Shown here: piece by piece, positions 16,478 through 25,218 of the stretch
Numbering within the stretch: position 1 is the first letter of the stretch
Layout: each line of letters starts with the position of its first letter
Notes under the pieces: generated by a model
Told to the model about the DNA's origin: nothing
Database searches by the model: none
Seen by the model: only the letters and a program-made list of their open reading frames with translations
Assembly: GCF_033097365.1 (NCBI RefSeq)
Contig: NZ_AP028461.1
Location: 3,348,001 to 3,412,000, forward strand
Source of the DNA: Actinoplanes sichuanensis
GTDB taxonomy: Bacteria > Actinomycetota > Actinomycetes > Mycobacteriales > Micromonosporaceae
Length of the DNA stretch: 64,000 nt
Direction: 5' to 3'
Program-made: the position numbers and the translations under genes

Positions 16478-18067
16478 TCAGTAACCGCTGATGTCGGGCC
16501 AGCGCAGCTCGACACCGTCGGCGCTCAGGTGGTTCTGGAACTCGGTGAGCAGTTCCGGGGTGTTGCGGACGGCCCGGGGGGACACCGCCCGGTCGAGGCA
16601 GAAGGCGGCGAGCGCGCCGGCCACCTCGCCGGCGTTCCATTCGACCGGGTGCAGCCGGAACGAGCCGTTGGTGATGTGGGTGGTGCCGATGTTCTTGCCG
16701 GCCGGCAGCAGGTTCTCCATCCGCTGGGGGATCAGCGCGCCGAGCGGGATCTCGAACGGGCAGGACGCCACGTCGATGTAGTTGTCGCCGCCGGTGGACG
16801 GGTGCAGGTCGATCCGGTACATGCCGACACCGACCGCGTCGGGATAGGACACCGCGCCCTTGTCACCGCGGACGGCCAGCGACAGGTCCTGCTCGACGAC
16901 CGTGTATTCGGCGCGGATCCGGCGGGACTCGCGGATGTACGGGGCCATGGCCAGCCCGTCCGGGCTTCCGGTGACGTCGCCGCGCAGTCGCAGCCCGGGC
17001 CGGCCGGTGCCGCCGTCCGGGCGGGGTGCCTCGGTCTGCAGCCAGTAGAGCACCGAGTAGGACAGTTCCCGGGCGGCCCGTTCGACCGCGGCCGGGTCGG
17101 CGGCACCGACGTACGGCTCCTCGAAGTAGTCGATCATCGGCCAGTTGACCAGGCAGATGTCGCTCGGATAGGTGCCGTCGGCGAAGTTGCGGCGGGCGGC
17201 GATCCGGCGGAACGTCCACAGGTTCCCGTCGCCGGGGTCGACCCGTTGGTCGGCCTCGACCAGCCACGGGTCGTCGTCCGGGTTCGGGGTGAACGACCGG
17301 GTGGAGATCTGCAGGGTGCGAGGGTTCGGGGTCTGCCAGGACAGCATCGGCGCGCCCCAGAACGGCGGCTGGTAGGTACGCCAGAAGTCGTACCGTGCGG
17401 GCCTGTCGATGGTGTGGTCCCCGTCGACGTGGTCGATCGCGAAACACACCGACATCGCCTGCATGTTCGCCGGGTCGGCGGTCTCGGCGGCGCTCGGCTC
17501 CCCGGTGTCGGCCTGCGACTCGGCGCCCGTGACGTGTTCGGTTCCGGTCATCGGCAGCAACTCGCCGGTCTCGGTGGCGTCCAGCACGTACGGCGCGGTG
17601 AGCACGACCTGTTCGCCGTGGTGGCGGACGGTGACCGAGACGACCCGGTCGCCGTCGGTCTCCGCCGACACCGGAACGGCCGGTTGCAGCAGCGTGAGCC
17701 GCCCCGAACCACGGTAGGGCGCGAGCATCGCCTCGATCACCGCGACCGCCACCCGCGGCTCGTGACACAGCCGGCTGACGTGCCCGGCGCCCGGGTTCAG
17801 GTCACGGGTGCGGCGGGCCCGATCGGTCAGCGGGTAGTGGGCCCGGTAGTAGTCGCGGATCCCGTCGCGTAGCGCCCGGTAACCGGCCGTCACCCCGAAC
17901 CGCTCGACCCAGCTGTGCTCGTCCGGCGGCACGGCCTGGCTGGTCAGCTGCCCGCCGAGCCACGCGTGCTCCTCGGTCAGCAGCACCGTCCGGCCGGCCC
18001 GCAGCGCGGCCAGCGCCGCCGCCACCCCACCCAGGCCGCCGCCGATCACGACGACGTCGGCATGCAT
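16478..18067 (-). CDS. FAD-dependent oxidoreductase (FAD_oxidored family)
   Basis: This 529-residue flavoprotein has an N-terminal Rossmann motif VVVIGGGLGGVAAALAALRAG and the sequence EHAWLGGQLTSQAVPPDEH. These match the FAD_oxidored family (PF12831-like), often mis-annotated as xanthan lyase and frequent in sugar-utilisation loci. No signal peptide is seen, so it acts in the cytosol. The ATG at 18067 lies one base after the LacI stop. It probably oxidises the imported sugar, polyol or sugar acid; the substrate is not known. Confidence 0.88.
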   Translation of the reverse strand: MHADVVVIGGGLGGVAAALAALRAGRTVLLTEEHAWLGGQLTSQAVPPDEHSWVERFGVTAGYRALRDGIRDYYRAHYPLTDRARRTRDLNPGAGHVSRLCHEPRVAVAVIEAMLAPYRGSGRLTLLQPAVPVSAETDGDRVVSVTVRHHGEQVVLTAPYVLDATETGELLPMTGTEHVTGAESQADTGEPSAAETADPANMQAMSVCFAIDHVDGDHTIDRPARYDFWRTYQPPFWGAPMLSWQTPNPRTLQISTRSFTPNPDDDPWLVEADQRVDPGDGNLWTFRRIAARRNFADGTYPSDICLVNWPMIDYFEEPYVGAADPAAVERAARELSYSVLYWLQTEAPRPDGGTGRPGLRLRGDVTGSPDGLAMAPYIRESRRIRAEYTVVEQDLSLAVRGDKGAVSYPDAVGVGMYRIDLHPSTGGDNYIDVASCPFEIPLGALIPQRMENLLPAGKNIGTTHITNGSFRLHPVEWNAGEVAGALAAFCLDRAVSPRAVRNTPELLTEFQNHLSADGVELRWPDISGY

Positions 18068-18068
18068 C

Positions 18069-19088
18069 TCACGCACGGGCCACCGCCAGCGTCGACCCGG
18101 CCACCGGCTCGCACGGCAGCAGCCGCTGCATCGGCCCGCCGGTTCCGTCCAGGATCGCCGACAGCACCTCGACGGCCTGCCAGCCCATCTCCCGCCGCGG
18201 GATCCGGAAGCCGGTGAACTCCAGGTCGGTGCTCGCTGGCCGGGTCGGATCGCCGAGGGCGATGAAGGACAGATCCTGCGGTACGGCCAGAGCGCGCCGC
18301 CCGGCCTCCTCGGCGAGCACCGCTCCGTCCGCGAACTCTTCCACGAAAATCGCCGTGACCTCCTGCTCCAGTAGTCGATCCAGAACCGTGACGGCGTCGG
18401 TGAACCGCACGTGGGCCCCGCTGATCCCGGCTTGCTCGACGGCCGTGGTGAAGCCGCGCAGCCGGTCGGCGTGCGACTCGGCACCCGCGCCCTCACCGAC
18501 GTAGGCGATCCGCCGGTGTCCCAGCTCCACCGCCCGCCGCACCTGCGCCGCCGTGGCCGTCGGGTAGTCGGCGCCCACATAGGGCACCGGTCCGCCGGCG
18601 TCGTCGCGGCGGCCCACGCTCACGAACGGCTGGCCCTCGGCGATCAGCCGGGCCAGCTCGTCCGGGTCGAGCCAGCGGCCGAGCAGGATGCAGCCGTCGG
18701 CCAGCCGCAGCCGGTTGTCCGAGTGGAAGATCCGCCGCCGCCCGTCGACCACCGGCGCGCTGGTGAACAGCAGCAGGTCACAGCCGATGCTCTCGGCGCA
18801 CTCCTCGATGCCGACCAGGAACGGGTGGTAGAAGTCGCCGAGCCCGGCCGGGAACACCGGTTCGTAGGTGAACACGCCCAGGAACCGGTTGCGCTGCGAG
18901 GCCAGCCGCCGGGCGACCGGGTCGGCCACGTAACCGGTGCGGCGGATCGCGGCGAGCACCCGATCCCGGGTCTCCGGGGCGATCCGGGCCGCGTCCTCCC
19001 GCTCGTTGAGCACCATCGACACGGTGGTCTGGCTGACGCCTGTCATCCGGGCGATGTCCTGTTGCGTGACCCGCTTGACGCTCGACAC
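18069..19088 (-). CDS. LacI-family transcriptional regulator
   Basis: This 339-residue repressor has an N-terminal helix-turn-helix (VTQQDIARMTGVSQTTVSMV) and hinge helix (DPVARRLASQR), then a periplasmic-binding-like sugar sensor domain. It heads the oxidoreductase/ABC operon and is divergent from the secreted glycosidase gene. Two near-identical palindromes in the intergenic region (19111-19122 and 19180-19191) are its likely operators, giving autoregulation and control of both transcripts. Confidence 0.95.
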   Translation of the reverse strand: MSSVKRVTQQDIARMTGVSQTTVSMVLNEREDAARIAPETRDRVLAAIRRTGYVADPVARRLASQRNRFLGVFTYEPVFPAGLGDFYHPFLVGIEECAESIGCDLLLFTSAPVVDGRRRIFHSDNRLRLADGCILLGRWLDPDELARLIAEGQPFVSVGRRDDAGGPVPYVGADYPTATAAQVRRAVELGHRRIAYVGEGAGAESHADRLRGFTTAVEQAGISGAHVRFTDAVTVLDRLLEQEVTAIFVEEFADGAVLAEEAGRRALAVPQDLSFIALGDPTRPASTDLEFTGFRIPRREMGWQAVEVLSAILDGTGGPMQRLLPCEPVAGSTLAVARA

Positions 19089-19110
19089 GGGGTCCCCTTC
19101 AACACGTCGG

Positions 19111-19122
19111 TAATACGCATTA
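19111..19122. promoter_or_regulatory. Predicted LacI operator 1
   Basis: TAATACGCATTA is a near-perfect palindrome with a central CG, as in LacI-family operators. It is 22 bp upstream of the lacI-type start and shares TAATA...ATTA arms with the site 69 bp away. Confidence 0.65.
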
Positions 19123-19179
19123 ACAAACTGGGGAGATCGTGGGACACGGCATCGGCGGGCGTCAAGGAAAGTCCAGCAG

Positions 19180-19191
19180 TAATAGGTATTA
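19180..19191. promoter_or_regulatory. Predicted LacI operator 2
   Basis: TAATAGGTATTA has perfect TAATA/TATTA arms around a GG centre. It is 83 bp upstream of the glycosidase start. The two sites stand out in DNA that otherwise has very few A/T runs. Confidence 0.6.
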
Positions 19192-19274
19192 GCACCTTGA
19201 CCGGCACCGATGGCGATGACGAAACTTCAGGTCATTCGGGGGCTCGTCGTCCGTACCCTAGAAAGGGTTTGATC

Positions 19275-20210
19275 GTGAAACGACGCTCGTTGATCGCCGG
19301 GACCGCCGGACTGTTCGTCGCGGCCGCACCCCGCGCGGCGCAGGCCGCCGGGCCGGCCGGTATGCCCACCTACACCTACCTGCGGGATGCGCTGACCATG
19401 CCGCTCGCCTACAACCCGACCGGGGAGTTCATCTTCCCCTGCATCCGTGGCGTCTACGACAAGATCAGCGGCGCCCGCGGCCGCTACTACCTGTACTACG
19501 CGCCGCACGAGAAGCCCGGCGGCATCTGCGTGGCCTGGGCGAACTCGCTCGCCGGCCCGTTCACCGAGCACACCGCGAACCCGGTGATCGACAACGTGCT
19601 GCCCAGCACGACCGTGTCGCACGTGTCGTCACCGCACGTCACCTGGATTCCGTCGGCCAGGCAGTTCTACCTCTACTACCACGGGGAGAACACCACCACC
19701 CGCGTCGCCCGGTCCTCGGACGGGCTCACCTTCCGTGACGAGACACCGATCCTCAGCACCCGCCTCGTGCCGGGCCTGACCGAGACGTCCTACGCCCGGG
19801 TGTTCGCCCACAGCGGCCGGTACGTGATGGTCTACATGGGTGTGCTCGGTGGCCGGCGGTACATCTACCACGGCTGGTCACCCAACGGCTGGGACCAGTG
19901 GCAGTTCGCCCAGAGCCCGCTGATCAGCCCCGCACCGGACGGACTCACCGACATCTCCGGCCCGCACGTGGTCGAACGCAACGGCACCACCTACGTCGCC
20001 TACCACGGCAACGACGGCAAGATGCGGATCACCGAGGTCGGCGACGCCTTCGACCGGGAGGTCCACCTCGGCGTCTTCCACACCCCGATCGCCTCCGACA
20101 ACGGCCGGACCGCCGCGCCGTCGTTCGGCACCGACGGCGGCGTGCAGTACATGTTCTACGAGGCCGGAGCCCGACTGAACGCCCGCATCTGCATCGCCCG
20201 CGCCTCCTGA
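19275..20210 (+). CDS. Secreted five-bladed beta-propeller glycosidase-like protein
   Basis: This 311-residue protein starts at GTG 19275, after GAAAGGG. The N-terminus KRRSLIAGTAGLFVAAAPRAAQA looks like a Tat-type signal peptide. The mature part has repeated strands (YYLYYAPHEKPGG, FYLYYHGENTTTR, SYARVFAHSGRYVMVY, TTYVAYHGNDGK) typical of the GH43/GH32/GH117 beta-propeller superfamily. Catalytic acids cannot be assigned with confidence. It is divergent from the LacI/ABC operon and probably releases the transported sugar from a polymer outside the cell. Confidence 0.78.
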   Translation: MKRRSLIAGTAGLFVAAAPRAAQAAGPAGMPTYTYLRDALTMPLAYNPTGEFIFPCIRGVYDKISGARGRYYLYYAPHEKPGGICVAWANSLAGPFTEHTANPVIDNVLPSTTVSHVSSPHVTWIPSARQFYLYYHGENTTTRVARSSDGLTFRDETPILSTRLVPGLTETSYARVFAHSGRYVMVYMGVLGGRRYIYHGWSPNGWDQWQFAQSPLISPAPDGLTDISGPHVVERNGTTYVAYHGNDGKMRITEVGDAFDREVHLGVFHTPIASDNGRTAAPSFGTDGGVQYMFYEAGARLNARICIARAS

Positions 20211-20289
20211 TCTCATCATCACGGGGTGACGCGCCCACCCGCCGATCCGTCGAGGCTGTAACGAAGACGGAACGCGGAGGAGTTGCGGG

Positions 20290-20760
20290 TTGAACGTATC
20301 GATCGTCGCGTCGGTCGCGCTGCTGGCGCTGGGTCTGTCACTACTGGTCGCCACCATCTGGGACCGTCGCAGCCGGCGGGCGTTCATCCGCGAGGGCCCG
20401 GTCTTCGCCGCCCGGTTCCGGTGCGCCGGACCCAGCCCGCGGTGCTGGCGCGGCCTGCGCCGCGGCTGGTCCCGCAAGATGTGGGCCTACTGGCGCGACG
20501 ACGTCCTGGTGATCCGCCGGGGCTGGGTCTTCGACCGCCGGCTGCGGATGTTCGCCCAGATCACCCTGGCCGGGGTGTACGGCCTGTCCGGGCAGCGTGG
20601 CGCCATCGCCGTGCACCTGCGCCTCCCGGACGGCGCGCTGCTCGAGGTGACCGCGCCGTCCGGGGACCGGGTGGAACTGGTCGGACCGTATCTCGCGGCC
20701 GGCATCAGCCACCTGCCGCGGGCCCCGCTGCGCCGCCGCGACCGCCGTCGGCGCTCCTGA
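20290..20760 (+). CDS. Small membrane-anchored protein, DUF2550-like
   Basis: This 156-residue protein has one N-terminal membrane helix (residues 3-22). A basic soluble domain follows (RKMWAYWRDDVLVIRRGW, a LAGVYGLSG region, AIAVHLRLPDGALLEV). The layout resembles actinobacterial DUF2550 proteins, but the match is loose. The TTG start follows GGAGGAG. It converges with the protease-NTPase-WD40 gene, 6 nt away; no terminator is visible between them. Confidence 0.65.
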   Translation: MNVSIVASVALLALGLSLLVATIWDRRSRRAFIREGPVFAARFRCAGPSPRCWRGLRRGWSRKMWAYWRDDVLVIRRGWVFDRRLRMFAQITLAGVYGLSGQRGAIAVHLRLPDGALLEVTAPSGDRVELVGPYLAAGISHLPRAPLRRRDRRRRS

Positions 20761-20766
20761 CCGGCA

Positions 20767-23700
20767 TCAGCGGGGCCGGGAGCAGACCGGGTCACCGTCG
20801 TCGCCGGGGTGCAGGTATTCGGCGCGTTCCGTCGGGGTGAGATCACGGCCCAGCCGTTCGCAGATGAGTCCGGCCATCTCCGGTGGTGTCATGCCCGCAC
20901 CCGACCACACCCGTACCGTCTCGTCCTTGCTCGCGCTGGCCAGGTCCCGGCCGTCGGGACTGTAGGCGATCGCGGTCACGGCGTCGGCGTGGCCGGTGAG
21001 GGCGCGGGCCATGCCGGTGGCGAGATCCCAGACCAGCAGGTTCGTATCCCAGCCCGCGCTGGCCACGTGTGTGCCGTCGGGACTGTAGGCGACCGCGGTC
21101 ACGATGTCGTCGTGGCCGCGGAGGACGCGGGAACGGCCGGTGGCCAGGTCCCAGACCCGGACGGTGGTGTCCCAGCCGGCGCTGGCGAGGTGTTCGCCGT
21201 CGGGGCTGAACGCCACCGCCGAAACCCAGCCGGTATGGCCGGTCAGAGTGCGGGATTCGCCGGTGTCCACATTCCACAGGCGGACCGTCTTGTCGGCGAG
21301 GGCACCGGCCAGAAGCTTGCCGTCGGGGCTGAACGCCACCGCGGAAACCCAGCCGGTGCCGCTCTTGAAGATGCGGGATTCGCCGGTGTCCGGATCCTGA
21401 ATTCGTACCGCCTGGTCGTAGCCGGTGCTCGCCAGCTCTGTCCCCTTCGGGCTGTATGCCACCGCGAGCACCGTGGAGGCATGTCCGGCAAGGACCCGGT
21501 ACCTGCCGGTCGTGGTATTCCAGAGTCGGATGGTCCGGTCCTCGCCGGCGCTCGCCAGTCGTGTGCCGTCCGGGTGGTAGGCCATCGCCGTCACCCGGCC
21601 GCGGTGACCGGTGAGGATTCGGGGCCTGCTGTCGACCCGGTCCCACAATCGGACGGTGCCGTCCTCGCCGGCGCCGGTCAGTCCTCCGCCGCGGCGGTAC
21701 GCCACCGCGGTCACCGCGCCGGCATGGCCGTTGAGGGTCGGTGAGGCTCCGGTGGTCAGGTCCCAGACGCGTACGGTCTGGTCGTAGCCGCCGCTGGCCA
21801 GATGTGTTCCGTCCGGGTGATAGGAGAGCGCGGCAACGGTGGCGTTGTGGCCGGTGAGGGTGCGGGCTTCGCCGGTGGCCGGGTCCCATATGCGGATCGT
21901 CTGGTCTTCGCTTGCGCTGGCCAGGTGAGTGCCGTCGGGGCTGTAGGCGATCGCGGTCACCGCACGGGTGTGGCCGCTGAGGGCCCGGGTCCTTCCGGTT
22001 CTCAGGTCCCGGACGAGGATCGTCTCGTCCTTTCCGGCGCTCGCGAGGTGGGTGCCGTCGGGGCTGTAGCTGATCGCGGTCACCGCGCCGTTGTGGCCGG
22101 TGAGGGTGCGGGCTTCGCCGGTGGCCGGGTCCCATATGCGGATCGTCTGGTCTTCGCTTGCGCCGGCCAGGTGAGTGCCGTCGGGGTTGTAAGCGATCGC
22201 GGTCACCGCACGGGTGTGCTCGCTGAAGGTCCGGATCTTGCCGGTTCTCAGGTCCCGGACGAGGATCGTCCCGTCCTCGCTTGCGCTGGCCAGGCGGGTG
22301 CCGTCGGGGCTGTAGGCGATCGCGGTCACCGCACGGGTGTGGCCGCTGAGGGTACGGGATCTTCCGGTCCCCAGCTCCCAGATCCGGATCGTCGTGTCCT
22401 TTCCGGCGGCGGCCAGGTGAGTGCCGCCGGGGTTGTAGGCAATCGTGGTCACGTCGTCGGTGTGGCCGGTGAGACTGCGGGATTCGCCGGTTCGAAGATT
22501 CCAGACTCGGACCCTCGTGTCCGAGTCGGTGCCGGCCAGGTGCATGCCGTCGGGGCTGTAGGCGACTGCGGACACGTCGCCGGCGTCATCGGTGAGGATC
22601 TGGGCGAGGGGCCGGGCGACGACGTCGTGCAGGCTGTCGGCGGCCTCGCTGGTGGGGCTGGTCCGGTAGGCCTGCACGGCGAGCAGGCCGGCGATGTCCG
22701 GGTTGGTGGACAGCAGTGTCGCCGATCGTGCGGCCAGTTGCCGGGACAGCCAGACCTGCTCGGCCCGGAGGGCGGCGTTCGTGGCGGCGAGCGCGGCGTT
22801 GCGCGCGGAGACCGCACTGCGCCACTGCCAGACCGTGGCGCCCGCCAGGACCAGGACGAAGACGATCAGGCCGGCCAGGGTGCCGGTCAGCCAGCGGGTC
22901 AGACGGACCCTGACTTGGTGCCGGTCCTGGCTGGCCCGCAGGAAGGCGGCCACCTCGGGCGGCAGCCGCCGCTGGGTCGCCCACTCGTGGCCCTTGTCGA
23001 GATCGTGGCCTCGCAGCAGGTCGGCCGGGTGTCTGCGTTCGGCCCACTGGTGGCGTCTCTCCTCGGCCCGGTGCAGCCATCGTTGGTAGGCGGTGTCCTG
23101 CTCGGCCCAGGTACGCAGCGTGTACCAGCGGTCGATCAATGCGTCGTGGGCCAGTTCGGCGACCGGCTCGGGGGTGGACTCCGGGCAGCCGGCCACCACG
23201 ATCCGGCCGGCGATCAGGGCGTCGAGGACCCGGCCGCAGTCACCGTCGCCCTGGAGCAGATCCGAGATGCGGCGCCGGCGGCGTACGGCCGGGATGTTGT
23301 GTTCCGGGTCGGCGGGCCGGACGAGCATGGTCAGCAGTGAGCGCGTGACCGGCTCCGGCAGGCCGCTGATCACCTGGTCGCACCAGCTGGTGATGCTGCC
23401 GCTCAAACCGCCGAACCCGTCATAGGCCTGGCGGGTCAGCAGCCCGTCGGACTGGTTCTCCCACAGCTGTTCGAGGGTCACCTCAAGCAGCGGCAGCACG
23501 GTGGTGGCGGCCCGGTCCCGGCCGTCGAGCACGTCGTCGATGATCCGTTCGGCCAGGCCGTCCTGCAGGCAGGCGCGGGCCGATGCGGCCGGGGCGACGA
23601 TGATGTCGTGCAGCTCGTCACGGTCGAGCGTGGCCGGAACGTTGATGATCCGCGGCTTGAGGTGATCGGGCCGCGACGTGCCGAGCAGGCTGGGTGCCTC

Positions 23701-24705
23701 GGCGGCCAGCCGGGCGTAGAAGTCGTCGCGCATCACCAGCAGCACGGTGCGTCCCGGCCGTCCGATCGTGGTGATCTGTTCGGCCAGGGCCGCGGCGGCC
23801 CCAGGTTCGGCGAGGGTCTCCTCGAACTGGTCGACCACCAGCAGGTCGTGGCCGGTCGGTAGCGGCGGGGCGGGGCGTACCACCTCGATCGACCACTGCT
23901 TGCTGCCGGGCAGGTGCCCGGCGGCCAGGGCGGGCAGGACCCCGGCCCGGATCAGTGACGACTTGCCGGAGCCCGAGGGTCCGAGCAGCAGGACCAGGGC
24001 CGGGCGGTCGGCGAGCGCGTCGAGTACGGTGCGCACGGCCCGGTCCCGGCCGTGGAACAGGCCGGCGTCGCCGGTGCCGAACGGCTCGATGCCCCGGTAC
24101 GGGCAGGTGTCGGCGACGGTGAGCGCGGGCCACGCCGCGCGCAGGGCCATCGTGGAGATCGCGTAGCCGATGCCGGTGCCCCGGTCGAGGCGGTCCGGGC
24201 GGGTCACCGCGGTGACCATGCCGATCACCGCCTCGACCGTGTCGTCCCACACCGGCCCGCCGCTGAAGCCTTCGGTCAGGTCGTTGGCGCCGGTCAGTTG
24301 GAGCAGTGACGGGCGTAGCAGGTCACCGGCCTGCCCGTAGCCGAAGTGACCGTCCGAGCCGGCCTGGGCCGGGAAACCGAACGACCGCACCGGGTTACCG
24401 CGGCGCCCGACGGAACCTGCCAGTTGCAGCGGCCGCAGCCCGTCCGGCACCCGGTCGAGGCTGATCAGGGCGATGTCCTGTCCGTCGGACGGCTGCCAGC
24501 CTTCGGCCAGGACCCGTCCCACCACCTCCGGGGCGCCACCGGCGTGCGGGAAGCGGACCAGGACCGGATCGCCGATACCGCTGTCGGCGGCTTCCACCAC
24601 ATGTGCACAGGTGACCAGGACGCAGTCGCCGACCAGGAAACCGGCACCGGCCACGGCGCCCTGCGGGCCGAGGACCTGAGCCACCGAACCGGCCCAAGCG
24701 CTCAT
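20767..24705 (-). CDS. Trypsin-like protease - nSTAND NTPase - WD40 protein
   Basis: This 1312-residue protein begins with a trypsin-like peptidase with triad His35 (TCAHVV), Asp77 (GQDIAL) and Ser148 (GFSGGPVWD). It continues with an nSTAND/AAA-type NTPase (Walker A GPSGSGKSS at 242-250, Walker B region LLVVDQFEE). A hydrophobic segment near 690 (LIVFVLVLAGATVWQW) follows. The C-terminal half holds 14 WD40 repeats, enough for two seven-bladed propellers. A conserved tail (MAGLICERLGR...AEYLHPGD) ends the protein. The start overlaps the small Trypco1-type gene (ATGA). This architecture is that of predicted NTP-dependent conflict systems: the propeller senses, the NTPase switches, and the protease acts. 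Confidence 0.9.
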   Translation of the reverse strand: MSAWAGSVAQVLGPQGAVAGAGFLVGDCVLVTCAHVVEAADSGIGDPVLVRFPHAGGAPEVVGRVLAEGWQPSDGQDIALISLDRVPDGLRPLQLAGSVGRRGNPVRSFGFPAQAGSDGHFGYGQAGDLLRPSLLQLTGANDLTEGFSGGPVWDDTVEAVIGMVTAVTRPDRLDRGTGIGYAISTMALRAAWPALTVADTCPYRGIEPFGTGDAGLFHGRDRAVRTVLDALADRPALVLLLGPSGSGKSSLIRAGVLPALAAGHLPGSKQWSIEVVRPAPPLPTGHDLLVVDQFEETLAEPGAAAALAEQITTIGRPGRTVLLVMRDDFYARLAAEAPSLLGTSRPDHLKPRIINVPATLDRDELHDIIVAPAASARACLQDGLAERIIDDVLDGRDRAATTVLPLLEVTLEQLWENQSDGLLTRQAYDGFGGLSGSITSWCDQVISGLPEPVTRSLLTMLVRPADPEHNIPAVRRRRRISDLLQGDGDCGRVLDALIAGRIVVAGCPESTPEPVAELAHDALIDRWYTLRTWAEQDTAYQRWLHRAEERRHQWAERRHPADLLRGHDLDKGHEWATQRRLPPEVAAFLRASQDRHQVRVRLTRWLTGTLAGLIVFVLVLAGATVWQWRSAVSARNAALAATNAALRAEQVWLSRQLAARSATLLSTNPDIAGLLAVQAYRTSPTSEAADSLHDVVARPLAQILTDDAGDVSAVAYSPDGMHLAGTDSDTRVRVWNLRTGESRSLTGHTDDVTTIAYNPGGTHLAAAGKDTTIRIWELGTGRSRTLSGHTRAVTAIAYSPDGTRLASASEDGTILVRDLRTGKIRTFSEHTRAVTAIAYNPDGTHLAGASEDQTIRIWDPATGEARTLTGHNGAVTAISYSPDGTHLASAGKDETILVRDLRTGRTRALSGHTRAVTAIAYSPDGTHLASASEDQTIRIWDPATGEARTLTGHNATVAALSYHPDGTHLASGGYDQTVRVWDLTTGASPTLNGHAGAVTAVAYRRGGGLTGAGEDGTVRLWDRVDSRPRILTGHRGRVTAMAYHPDGTRLASAGEDRTIRLWNTTTGRYRVLAGHASTVLAVAYSPKGTELASTGYDQAVRIQDPDTGESRIFKSGTGWVSAVAFSPDGKLLAGALADKTVRLWNVDTGESRTLTGHTGWVSAVAFSPDGEHLASAGWDTTVRVWDLATGRSRVLRGHDDIVTAVAYSPDGTHVASAGWDTNLLVWDLATGMARALTGHADAVTAIAYSPDGRDLASASKDETVRVWSGAGMTPPEMAGLICERLGRDLTPTERAEYLHPGDDGDPVCSRPR
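21844..22199 (-). repeat. Near-identical duplicated WD40 repeat DNA
   Basis: A stretch of over 100 bp starting at 21844 recurs almost unchanged at 22090, a 246-bp period equal to two WD40 repeats of 41 residues. The other WD40 repeats differ more. This indicates recent duplication or gene conversion inside the sensor domain. Confidence 0.7.
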
Positions 24706-25067
24706 CCGAGGCGCTCGACGGTTGTGGCCTCGTCCACCGTTGGAGTGTCCAGCCCGTCCCGGCGCCATCTCATCTTGACCTTGAGATTGCCGTTCAGGGC
24801 GGTCCGGGTGATCACCACCCCGGCCTGGGCCGACAAGGCGATGCCGAACTCGATCTCCACCTCGTCCGGCCGGGCCCGGCTGAGCTGGGCCAGTAGCGCT
24901 TCGGACATCTCGGAGACCGGCTGCAACGCCTCCTGCAGAGTCGCCGACACCTCCCGGACCCGGTCGCCCAGCCGCCCGGCCTTGACCGGCCCCTCGTCAC
25001 CGGGCTCAGCGGACTCGACAAGCACCTCACCGCCACCAGCCAGCCGAATTCGAGTCAGCTCAGCCAC
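24702..25067 (-). CDS. Trypsin-co-occurring domain 1 (CU044_2847-type) protein
   Basis: This is a 121-residue protein. A short beta N-terminus (LTRIRLAGGGEVLVES) precedes a helical middle. It ends with VEIEFGIALSAQAGVVITRTALNGNLKVKM (shown here as separate parts: VEIEFGIALSAQ, then ALNGNLKVKM). This matches the Trypco1/CU044_2847 family, known to be encoded with trypsin-like proteases in conflict systems. It overlaps the protease-NTPase-WD40 start by 4 nt, so the two proteins are made together. It is likely a substrate, regulator or effector of the protease; which is unknown. Confidence 0.85.
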   Translation of the reverse strand: MAELTRIRLAGGGEVLVESAEPGDEGPVKAGRLGDRVREVSATLQEALQPVSEMSEALLAQLSRARPDEVEIEFGIALSAQAGVVITRTALNGNLKVKMRWRRDGLDTPTVDEATTVERLG

Positions 25068-25176
25068 CGGGGTCTCCTTACGCGCAAATGGAGTGATTCG
25101 TCCGTTCCAGTGTGATCGGAACGCGGCCCGCGGAATGGCACATCGGTGTCACGACAACCCGAACCGGGTCAGCCGA

Positions 25177-25206
25177 ACGGGCCCGGCATCGCGCTGCCGG
25201 GCCCGT
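25177..25206 (-). terminator. Terminator after the M20 peptidase operon
   Basis: A perfect 12-bp stem (ACGGGCCCGGCA with TGCCGGGCCCGT) encloses a 6-nt loop, 13 nt beyond the peptidase stop on the minus strand. Confidence 0.75.
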
Positions 25207-25218
25207 CCTCTTCCCCCT

